The notes beneath the pieces were generated by a model, which saw only the letters and a list, made by a program, of their open reading frames with translations, was not told the origin of the DNA and ran no database searches. Source: Deuterostichococcus epilithicus (lineage: Eukaryota; Chlorophyta; Trebouxiophyceae; Prasiolales; Stichococcaceae). From it: a stretch of DNA of 64,000 nucleotides. How positions within the stretch are numbered: the first letter of the stretch is position 1; each line of letters begins with the position of its first letter. Below are positions 55,406 to 64,000 of the stretch, piece after piece. The DNA is taken from assembly GCA_033439295.1 (NCBI GenBank), contig JAVTLE010000013.1, positions 806,001 through 870,000 of the forward strand. The letters are read 5' to 3'. A program made the translations under genes and the position numbers.

Positions 55406-58015
55406 TCAGGGCAGGCCGCCAGGGAAGCCCTTGTCCCAGATGTCCGCCTCTGTCTTGTAGGGTCCTGTCTCGGGTTTCAGCCACATTTCAGCGGGCACCG
55501 ACCTCTTCTGGTGGCCCAGTGATGCGATCGTGTCGTAATCCTCCTGTGACAGTTCCAGGCTGGCCGCCTCCAGGTTGGACTGCAGGGAAGGAAATTCGGT
55601 AGGTCAGACAGCGCATTTTGCAACACATGAGCATGTGACGACAGGCCTTATTATGGTGACATGGCAGCAATCCAGGCACCAGTCCAGGCCAACAATGGCT
55701 CCGATCCCACGGCTGTGTGTCTAATCGACTAAGCTGCATTGAGTGTGCCACTCGAGACCAGACACATGGCCTGCCCGCAGAAAGGAACACCAGATGGGTC
55801 GCATGGCAATGGTCAGGTAGGCGCGGCCAGGTGCGCACCTTGATGTGGTCCTCGCCGGTGGCCTTGGGGATGACGGAGGTGCCGTGCTTGATGCCCCATG
55901 CGATCATGACCGCTGCTGGGTGCTTGCCGAGCTTGTCCGCGACCTGGTCGAACCATACACACCACATGATTTTGAGCGTGTTTCTGCTGCAGTGAATCGT
56001 TCAAGCCAGTGGCTCATCTTGACAGCTGAACCGACCCAACAAGAAACACCCTGCAGGAAGAAAAGTCACCTTCTTGATGGTCTCATCATGCAGCGGCGAT
56101 GGCTGGCCCTCAGGTACCTCGCTGCCCAGCGGGCTGTAGGCTGTCACGTGGATGCCCTGTGCGAGTGCAATATGTACTGGGCTGAGCGAGCTTCACAAGT
56201 ACGAGGACACTGCTGATCCTCTTTCACGACGGGAATTGACCATTGTGTTGGGACTCGTTTTCAAGACGGGGGATCTGATACATCACTGACAGCAGCTCAG
56301 CAAGCCACGCACCTCTGCCGCCATGCCATCAATGAGCTCCTGGTTCCTCCTGATCCAGGCAAACACCAGGACGTGTCGGTCACTCGATTAGCAAACTGCC
56401 ACTGGCTGGAGGCCGTGGTGGAAAGAACCGTCGGTGCCCCTGGAGCACTGTGCCACGCTGCCGTGCAGCACTGCTGCATGAGTGGAATGCAGTGGAACAT
56501 TGAAGCGGCAGAGGCAGCTGCGGCGTCTGCGCACCAATAGGGGTGGACCTCGACTTGGTTGACGGCTGGCTTGATGCGGGCGTGCTGCAGCAGCTCCTTC
56601 GTCTTGGCGATGGAGTGGTTGGAGATGCCAATGTGCTTCGTGCGGCCGGCATCCACCTGTGAACCGTGCTAGATCGTTCAGACACCGGCAGAAAGACGCT
56701 GCACACAGCTGCGCCAGCGAGCTGAGCATCGTGCTCGCCGACAAGACATGGACACAGCAGACCTCAGGCTTCCGAAGCAAGAAAAGCTAGGTCGTGGCCA
56801 CTCAGTCCCACCCTTGCCATGGGCTGACACGCAAAACGGTTATCCGTTCAGAAGGGGAAGCAACACCTGCGCCTCCAGCGCCTTCCAGGTGTCGACCGGC
56901 GAAGGCTCGACGCGTGGGCCTTCGTTCATCGAAACAGGCCTGTGCAGGGAGAAGGGAGAACGAGAGGCGAGTTGGCATTCGTCCTCGAAACTCTCAAAAC
57001 AGCAACGCACGTCATCTTCAAGCATGCTCATTCGCAATCTTTACGGATCATGGTGCAGCCATACGCAAGTAGAAGACTCTACAAGCGCACCAGTGAACCA
57101 GGTACAGGTCGAGGTACTCCAGCTGGAGGTCCTTCAGGACCCGCTTCAGGGCCTCCTCCACCTCGCCATGCTCCTGCGACGATAGCCGTAAGCAGTCAGC
57201 CCCCAAACAGCCCGCTGGCCCAACAGCGCACGCAGAACCGCAAGATAGACATGACGTCTGCTTGGAGGCGCACCTTGTTCCACAGCTTCGACCTGCAGGA
57301 GATGACAAACCCTGTTGAGATGACATTGCACCATGACGCGCCAGCTGCACATGTGCACCCCTTTCCCGTACAAAGAAACTTGAGCCCAAATTTAAGAGAT
57401 CATCTTAGACGCAATCAGGAAGAAAAGCCCACGTGATCCAGAGGTCCTCGCGCTTCACCAGGCCGTCATCAAATGCCTTCTTGAAGCCCTTGCCCACGTC
57501 CGCCTGGTTGTCATACGCAGTCGCGCAATCTGCACAGCGCAGCCCAGCCGTGCGCACTGCTCTTCAGGAGTGATACACCTGCCGCACACATGGCGACATG
57601 TGCAAAAAATACGTGAGGAAGACGCTTCGGCGTACCAATGTGGCGGTAGCCCATTTTAATGGCGTTGTAAACGTTGCCGGCGGTGTCATTCTTCAGCCGC
57701 CATGTGCCAAACTGCGCCAGCAGCTCCAGGCGTCAAGCAAACATCACAGAAAACGTGCGCAGGGCCCAGACATGCGTTTCGTTATTGGTTGACATTGCTA
57801 TGGCTGATTTTTTCCGCGAGCCAAGCATGCGAGGACGCGGGACGGTCCGCTCTCACGCACGCATGGCCACTATTGTGACGCAAGCGGCCAAAGCCCGATG
57901 AGATCACCGATCAAGAGGTGGACAAAGCAACGCGCAGATCATAGCTCGAATGGCTTACCCCGATGACAGGAACGGACGCGCCGGTGTGCAACTTTGCTGT
58001 TGGGACCCTCGCCAT
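55406..58015 (-). CDS. Aldo-keto reductase
   Basis: NADPH-dependent reductase of the AKR superfamily; substrate not predictable. Eleven exons close exactly: 57959-58015, 57636-57711, 57433-57529, 57274-57292, 57091-57173, 56867-56939, 56535-56656, 56313-56349, 56070-56156, 55839-55943, 55406-55579 (309 aa). Motifs: SVPVIGFGTWRLKND, YRHIDCATAYDNQADVGKGF (catalytic Asp and Tyr), TSKLWNK (catalytic Lys), LEYLDLYLVHWPVSMNEGP (catalytic His), GRTKHIGISNHS, PAVNQVEVHPYW, HVTAYSPLGS, MIAWGIKHGTSVIPKA (cofactor site), SNLEAASLELSQEDYDTIAS. The SKLWN exon is only 19 bases, and another is 37. The tetrad Asp-Tyr-Lys-His is complete. All introns are GT-AG. Tail-to-tail with MND1. Confidence 0.95.
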
Positions 58016-58317
58016 CCTGCCGACGTTTCTGCGCAGACTCGCTGTCACGCCTCGTATGGCCGCCAGCTTGATACCAAAGGATTTGAGATAGAGATTGCAC
58101 CACTTGGAATGCTGGTGGAATGGTTTTTGACCCTGTGATATCCTGCTGCACTTGGTGTAATTGAGAGCCTTGAAGGCCGCTTCGCAGCAGCAGCATACCC
58201 TGCTTGGCATGACTAACATTTAGTAGCGGGATATCTAGTAGTAATTTCCACCGTCGAGTTTAGGAAACGTTGCTGCCGAGCACGCGTAGTGGTGCCAAAG
58301 CTGCGGCATTACTCGCT
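58016..58317. other. Spacer between VPS41 and aldo-keto reductase
   Basis: 302 bases between two minus-strand genes. It should hold the 3' flank of VPS41 and the reductase promoter. Nothing specific was recognised. Confidence 0.5.
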
Positions 58318-61300
58318 TCAAGTGGCGTCAATCAGCGACGGCAGCTCAGCGCCTGGTAATAATGCGGTCTGCGCGTCCCGCCACCGCTTGATTGCACCCT
58401 TCAGCCCGCTCTCCACCCCGTGCGGCATGTGGATGCCGACCCAGACCTGCGCGCGGACACGCAGCCAGCATCGGCTTCAAACCTGCAGGGATCACCGAGT
58501 GTGCTGGCCGCAAGCGCCGCCGCTCGCAGCTCGTCTGTCAAGAGCCTCTCTCCACAATCCAGGCTGCGCCAGTGCCAGAACTGCACTGCCACAGAGCAGA
58601 TGCGCACCTTCGCTGGTCGATCATCCGCAGGCGCGCCCCCGGAGTCCGCCGGGCTGCTCCTGCTCCCGCCGCCGGCGCCGCCGCTGCTGCTGCCGCCGCC
58701 GCCGACGTCACCCCCCATGGCGTCACCGCCAAAGGCCTCGCCAGAGAGCGCCGCCGGCAGGTCGGCTGTCCGCACGGCGCACCGTTGCCCCAGCGGCGCC
58801 TGCTGCAGCAGCCACTCCGGCGGCGCGGAGCCGTCGCCGGCGCCGGGAGGCCGCACGAACATGCTGCGCAGCGCCCTTTGCACCTCCTTGTACATGCGCT
58901 GCAGTGCAGGACAGTTGGGGTTGCTGGAACCAGCACGGTTTCTTGCTGCCGAGGCACACTGGAGGCGTCACCAGTGCTGCAGTCCCGAGTCCACCAGCAT
59001 GTATAACCATCAGCATGAACACCAAGACCGAGGCAGCGCTCCAGCCCGGTGGGGTGCCAGTCCTTGGCGGAGCGACTGCGATGCATGCTGAAACTCCTTG
59101 CAGGACGCCTAGCTGCTCTGGAGGCGCACGCTTCACCAAACGTCGCTCGCAGTCTGCCACGCTTTGCACCTGGGCCAGCACGATGCAGTCGTGGCGCAGG
59201 ATGGTGTTGCAGCCCTCCGACAGGCTGGTCTGCGTGCGAAACTCGGCGATGATGCGCACGAGGCGGTCCCGCAGCGCGGGGATGCGCATGCCTGGTGGTA
59301 TCTGCTGCACCAGCTGCAGCGGGTTGACATGGCCGCCTATGGAGTCCAGCAGCTGGCCTGCGGGTGCGCAGGGCGAGCAGATTTGGTCTGGCGAACACGG
59401 CGCACAGCAAGCACATGTGGAGTCGACACCCAGTCGGTTGGGCCCGCGCCAGCATTGCGTCAATGTGAAGAGGCTTCAGACACAGCTGCTGCGATGCACC
59501 AGACGACACCCCCTCCCAACTGGTCGCATCCAATTCCCATCAGCTGGGCATTGTCGGGATGCCAGCGTCCGGGCGAGGAGGCGCCACAGAAAATCGACGC
59601 TGCCTGGACGGCGTGTGCGCACCTGTGGACACGGTGCACCGCAGCACCGCGCGGCGACTCGGGGGGCATGCAGTGTCGGAGGCAGATATGCGGGGATGCG
59701 GCGCCACGAGCCAGACTTTAGGGTTTGTGCCCGCGCCTGTGGACTCCGGGTCCCGCAGCGCCAGCGCGATGAGGTGCTGCCACAGCTCCTCGTCCGCCTG
59801 GCCCTGCACGAAGGCGATGGCGGCCGGCACGTCCGCCAGCCGCCCGATGATGAGCTCCAGCGCTCGCGCAGCCGCGCCCATGCGGCCCAGCACGTGCACC
59901 TGCGGCCGGGGGAATGAAGTCGACAGGATACCGAGACGAAAAACGACTCTGCCGGGACGAATGTCCCTGCCCGCACAGGCTTGCCCGCAAGGAAGTGTGC
60001 CTCGGTGCACCGAAGCACTCGTCGAAGCATGGCACGTTTGGGACCAAGGAAAGGAGCTGTTCTCCCAGGGAGGCCTGCCAGAAGCTTCAGCTGCGCAGCA
60101 CGCCAGCGACGCTGGGCGACGGGGGCCGCCCCCGGGGNAGCAGCAGAGTGGCAGAGGGAAAGTCTGGGCAGAAGCTGCGTGCCCCACACCTGCTCGGGGA
60201 CGAGGCCGCGGCGCTCGCACACCGCGAGGGCTGGCTCCAGGCTGTAGCTCTGGCTGGCTGTCAGGAAGGGCAGCAGCGCACCCGGTTGGTACTCCGCATA
60301 CAGCTGCACCTGCGCAGCGTGGAGAGGGTGCGGAGCCTGAGCAGCTGGGTCGGGAACCGCCTGAGCACACAGATCCTCCCCCGCGTTTGTGGTTTCTCCA
60401 AGGGGCGTGTGGACGCCTGAGACCCACTGGGGACTAGGATGGAGGGGCGATGTCACTTTCCAGGGGCGCGCCGCTCTCACCTGAATGTCTGCGAAGTCGG
60501 CACCGGCCGCCGGGTCTCGCTGGAACAGGGCGTCCAAGTATACATGCAACCGCGTGCGCCACAGCGCCGCCTCTTGCGCCTTTTCTGGTCCGCCGCTTTC
60601 CGCCTCTTGGGCGATCGCCTGCGGACGGCGCATCATCAAGGTCGTCAGGCACCAGGAGTCGGAGGTGCGCACCCGGGGCCGGCGCCAGCCGCGTGTAGGC
60701 GGACGCAAGGTGCAGGAACCACAACTCGTGACGGCGGTGCACAAGAGGCCAGTCCATCCAAGCCGAATGCTTCCGGTCTTGCCGCTTGGCTCACGTACGT
60801 GCATGCCGGCCGCCACCCCGCGCGTGTGGCAGCCTCGCATGAGCACACAGGTGCTGCGACGGCAAGGCATCCAAGCCGATTGTCCTGGTTGTTGCAGAAG
60901 GCTTTACGCGCACACCTGCATGGCTGCCACCACCTGGCGCGGGCGGCAGATCGTCGTGGTGCTCCACCAGCGACTGTGCATGATGCAGGACAGCATCCGT
61001 CCTTCTCAGGGGCTGTCCTGCGCACCTGGATGGCGGCCACCACCTGGCGCGGCGGCACCTCGTCATAGTGCTCCACCAGCAGCTGCGTGGCGCCCGGCGC
61101 GTCGATGCGCATCAGCGGCACCACGTGCGCCCCCATGGCCTGCTCCATGGAAAACAGACGACGTTTTTACCAGCGCCTAACCTGAGGTGGCTCGTGGCTC
61201 CCCAAGAGGCGTGCAGGCGGCTGCGTGGCGCCGTCCGCGCCGATACGCATCAGCGGAACCGCATGGGCCCCGGCAGCCTGCTCGAATCAAGCAAATGTCA

Positions 61301-64000
61301 CTTGAAAGAATGCTGCATTTCAGGCTGCTCGTATCAAGCATGATGCTGTGCAGGCGGCTGCATGGCCGCACCAATACCGCGGCGCAGCAGCACACTCAGG
61401 CCACCTGCCGGGGCATGAACCCGTGCCTCACACCATGAGACAGGTCCCAACTGCCCTGCACCCTCCAGGGTCTCGATAAGATATCCGTGTTGCCGGTCCA
61501 CCTGGAAGAGGCCGTGCTCGGAGATGTATGAGAGGATGTCGGGGCGGCCCAGGCGCAGCAGGATGGCCATGGCCAGGTCCGCCCGCCCCTGCACAGCAGG
61601 CATAGCCGGGGGTCACGACACAGCATGGCGACCTGGCACCATGGCGCGACGGCTTCGGGGGAGGCAGGAGCAGTCGACGAGGCTGACGCAGCCGGGACAC
61701 ACAGCAGACCAGGTGCTCAGCCCCAGAGGCTGAACGTTTGGGAGGCGCGCCTGCAAGGTGTACAGGTGCGCGGCGACAGCCATGAGGGCGGGCGTGCCGC
61801 CTCCCAGCGACTTCATCCTGCAAGAGTTTGTGTTTCCTTTAGGCAGGGCCTCTTACTGCGTCAAGCTGGGGGTGTCAGTCTGCCTGCGCTGCGAGACCGG
61901 CGGCAGCATGCCAGCAACCGCAGCCGCCAGACTGCAGTTGCATCAGAGACACACATAGGCTCTGGCATCCGCGCAGAGTCGCCGAAGCCCGAGTGCCGAA
62001 GGAACCAGGGGACGCTGTTGCGTCGGTGCACGGCTTTAACAGCTTCAGTTGGTGTGTCAAGGGACAACAATGCGCAGGGAAACACTGAGCCGCCGCACCA
62101 TTGCGGGACGGCCCCCGTGAGCGCGAAAATGTGGATGGCGGAGGGGCAGGGGTGGGGGAGGAAGCGGTGAAAACACACTGGGCGCCGCACCGGTGCAGGG
62201 CAGCCTCCATGAACGTGTGCAATCGGGCTGCAGAGAGGGGCCCGGGGGGGGGGTTCAGGGTGCCGGCACGGACTGGACGCCGCACCGGTGCAGGGTGGCC
62301 TCTGTGAGTGCGGGCACCGAGTACAGCTGTGGCGGCCAGCGCCGCAGCAGCGGCAGCAGCTGGTCGTGGTGCGCTGGCGACAGCAGGAACGCCGTGAGCA
62401 CCTGCGCGCAGAGACGCCGCCCTGACGCAGACAGCCCGAAAGCGTCTTTCCGATGCTCCCAGATAGTCGGTGACCGACGTTATGATTGCACCGACCTGAT
62501 GATTGCAGGCAGCCGAGCCGGTGGGCTTCAGGCTCTAGCACGAGAGCACAGCGCAATTGCAATTGCAGAAGACCACTCAAGTTTCCCGCCGACTTTGTCG
62601 CTCGTGCGAGTCAGCGAGATGCCGTACCATCTCATATGCCTGCCGCCGCAGCTGCGGCGCCATGATGCCGATGGGGACGTGCGGCGCCAGCACCGGCAGC
62701 TGCCTGTGCTGTGCAAAGATGTAGACCTGCCGCTCCCACGCCGCAGCGTCGTCCTGCGTGGCACGATAAGCAGACACTGGCCTGCTGGCTTCTGCCTGCC
62801 TCTCACCATGTACCTGTCACCCAAGGGCGCCACTTCAAAGCAGCCTTCGAATCGGAATCACAGGATGCCTGAGATGGGTTTGAAACACGACGAAGCATCA
62901 ACAGGCATATCGCGTCTCAGCCCAGTGTCACTCGCCATGGTGGCGCTGCTGCCGCCAAGTACAGGGCCAGCTTCAGGACAGGCACGCGGGTTCTGAATGT
63001 ATGTTGTCATTCACCGACCTTCAGCAGCTCGGGGCACAGCGCGGCGGCGTCAGCAAACTTACGCTGCCCCAGCAGGAACTGCAGGTACTGCATCGCCACC
63101 TGCGGTGCCCCACACGCAACACCCTCACGGTGAGCTAGGGCTCCAGCCTCCCCAGAACACATCAGCGATAGACCAACAGCGTGCAGAAAGGAGTCCTGGG
63201 AGGTCTGTTCAGCCACAGGTCGCATGCGCCACTGCATGGCTTGCACCACACAGCTGACACCCTGATATTCCCGGCGACTGATCGTCACACTCAGCATCGA
63301 CGAGACGCAGCCAAGACAGCTGAGCCAGGACCGGCGGCGCGCCCACCTGCTGGTGGTTGTGCTTGCGCAGGCTGCGGTCGGTGGCTGCGATGGCCAGCGC
63401 CTCCCGGAAGCGTCGCCGCTGCAGCAGCCACGCCACCCGGTCGTCCCCGTCGCGTGGCCGCCCCACCACCACGTCCTGTTCCGAAAGATGCATTCGCCAC
63501 CGTTCCTCCGGAATCTGGTCACCACATTCAGCTGCGCTTGTGCAGAAGGACCGGCTGGAGGTGCTGCATCTTCTCCCAACTCCTTTGCAGCTTTGTAAAA
63601 GTTCTGTAAAAGTTCGAACCGTCACGACAGTATGCCATGTAGCCATTCCCACCCCGCATCCGCCCGACTGCCCCACCACCACGTCCTGCCGCAATGAGAT
63701 ATTTTCGCAACAGGAATGCAGTGCTGCCGTCACCCCAAAGCACGACTGATCAAGCTCCACTTGTTGTGCAGTCGCCTGTGCAAACATTGAAGATGATGCG
63801 GCGCCGCGCATTTTCAACGTGCAGGTGGTGCCTGTGCAGAGTCCAGCCGGAATTGGCAGGGGCCGATCGCCTTGAGTTTAGAGTTGGACCAAGACCAGGG
63901 GCGCACGCATGGGGTGACAATGTAGTACAGTGGCTCGTAGCCACCAGGCCACCACTTGTACTCTGCCTTCTTCGGGGCGGTCAGCCGCCTGTCCGCCTGC
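58318..64000 (-). CDS. VPS41: VPS41, HOPS complex subunit (5' end beyond window)
   Basis: HOPS tethering subunit for vacuolar/late-endosome fusion. Visible exons: 63907-64000 (partial), 63347-63475, 63019-63099, 62628-62753, 62286-62401, 61751-61817, 61502-61588, 61026-61139, 60481-60618, 60190-60309, 59737-59899, 59170-59357, 58608-58898, 58318-58446. Landmarks follow plant VPS41: WPGGYEPLYYIVTP, GDDRVAWLLQRRRFREALAI, QYLQFLLGQRKFADAAALCP, AWERQVYIFAQHRQLPVLAP, LLPLLRRWPPQLYSVPAL, RPDILSYISEHGLFQ, TRLHVYLDALFQRDP, VQLYAEYQPGALLPFL, VHVLGRMGAAARALELIIGR, PPGMRIPALRDRLVRIIAEF, SEGCNTILRHDCIVLAQ. The WD40 N-terminus is outside the window. After RMYKEVQRALRSMF the usual RING finger is not visible; instead there is a Gly/Ser linker and a short tail VWVGIHMPHGVESGLKGAIK. 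Introns after 61751 and 59737 use GC donors (CAG|GCGCGC, CAG|GCGCGG). One N at 60138. Confidence 0.92.
60789..60975 (-). repeat. Two decayed copies of the 3' end and donor of VPS41 exon 61026-61139
   Basis: The exon ends GAGCACTATGACGAGGTGCC ... GTGGTGGCCGCCATCCAG with donor GTGCGC. 60909-60975 repeats GAGCACCACGACGATCTGCC ... GTGGTGGCAGCCATGCAG followed by GTGTGCGCG. 60789-60840 keeps GGTGGCGGCCGGCATGCAC followed by GTACGTGAG. Each sits in the intron after the exon and keeps a plausible GT donor. Confidence 0.8.
61216..61284 (-). repeat. Decayed copy of the acceptor and 5' end of VPS41 exon 61026-61139
   Basis: The exon starts GAGCAG|GCCATGGGGGCGCA and runs to CGCCACGCAGCTGCTG. The copy, in the preceding intron, starts GAGCAGGCTGCCGGGGCCCA and includes CCGCTGATGCGTATC and GGCGCCACGCAGCCGCC. 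A weaker second copy may lie at 61350-61410. Confidence 0.8.
62179..62225 (-). repeat. Decayed copy of the 3' end and donor of VPS41 exon 62286-62401
   Basis: The exon ends GAGGCCACCCTGCACCG|GTGCGGCG. The copy in the next intron reads GAGGCTGCCCTGCACCGGTG then CGGCGCCCAG, so exon end and donor are both kept. Confidence 0.8.
63641..63695 (-). repeat. Decayed copy of the acceptor and 5' end of VPS41 exon 63347-63475
   Basis: The exon begins ACAG|GACGTGGTGGTGGGGC (DVVVGRPRDGDDRVAW). The copy in the preceding intron begins GCAG|GACGTGGTGGTGGGGC (DVVVGQSGGCGVGMATW), identical for the first 17 bases and then diverging. Confidence 0.8.

Noticed and set aside
58289-59917. 542-codon open frame on the plus strand opposite VPS41
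   Set aside because: It is the antisense of VPS41 exons and introns in GC-rich DNA, has no family motif, and crosses spliced boundaries of the real gene.
59476-60870. 464-codon minus-strand frame read as one protein
   Set aside because: It joins two VPS41 exons through introns that happen to lack stops; homology shows only 60190-60309 and 60481-60618 are coding in that frame.

Overview
The window is nuclear DNA of a green alga. I favour a trebouxiophyte-like chlorophyte (moderate confidence), for these reasons: GC-rich sequence; genes cut into 2-15 short exons by mostly phase-0/1 introns with GTGCG/GTGAG donors; plastid genes of plant type (chlorophyllase, plastid MsrA, an LPA3-like DUF1995 protein, a lumen-targeted methyltransferase); plant-type VPS41 and DEG14; and TGTAA motifs 90-150 nt past several stop codons. 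Gene models were built by hand: exon ends were chosen so that splice sites, reading frame and family homology agree. Phases close exactly in 14 of the 17 multi-exon genes; VOA1 and the two LRR genes keep an unresolved exon or start.

Layout. 1-6.1 kb: ankyrin-repeat protein (-), 3' end off the window. 7.0-9.0 kb: TRM61 tRNA m1A58 methyltransferase (+). 9.3-10.5 kb: small plastid membrane protein (-). 10.7-12.9 kb: chlorophyllase (+). 13.3-15.2 kb: VOA1/Ac45-like V-ATPase factor (-). 15.8-17.5 kb: plastid MsrA (+). 18.2-21.8 kb: DUF1995/LPA3-like (-). 22.1-23.9 kb: Tat-targeted lumen methyltransferase (-). 24.5-28.2 kb: DEG14-like HtrA protease (+). 29.8-33.1 kb: F-box/LRR protein (-). 33.6-39 kb: transposon island holding LINE fragments, an intron-containing tRNA-Thr, a 419-bp hAT MITE with 8-bp target duplication, and a 2.4-kb TIR element rich in ATGGA/TCCAT repeats. 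40.1-43.5 kb: second LRR protein (-). 44.7-46.7 kb: TraB-domain protein (-). 47.3-51.6 kb: CLC chloride channel/transporter with CBS domain (+). 52.0-52.8 kb: CHCH protein (-). 53.2-55.1 kb: MND1 meiotic factor (+). 55.4-58.0 kb: aldo-keto reductase (-). 58.3-64 kb: VPS41 HOPS subunit (-), 5' end off the window.

Neighbouring genes are mostly divergent or convergent pairs with 0.2-0.9 kb between divergent starts. They do not form one pathway, but five consecutive genes (9.3-23.9 kb, except VOA1) look plastid-related.

Two genome-level observations stand out. First, about eleven introns in eight genes need GC-AG splice sites (CAG|GCGAG, CAG|GCGCG, AAG|GCAAG) to keep frame and homology, roughly 8% of about 130 modelled introns. 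Second, introns beside certain exons carry decayed partial copies of that exon which include its splice junction: 5' parts plus acceptor in the intron before it, 3' parts plus donor in the intron after it. I call these exon echoes; they occur in the ankyrin, DUF1995, DEG14 and VPS41 genes, with a similar duplication over the CLC start codon.
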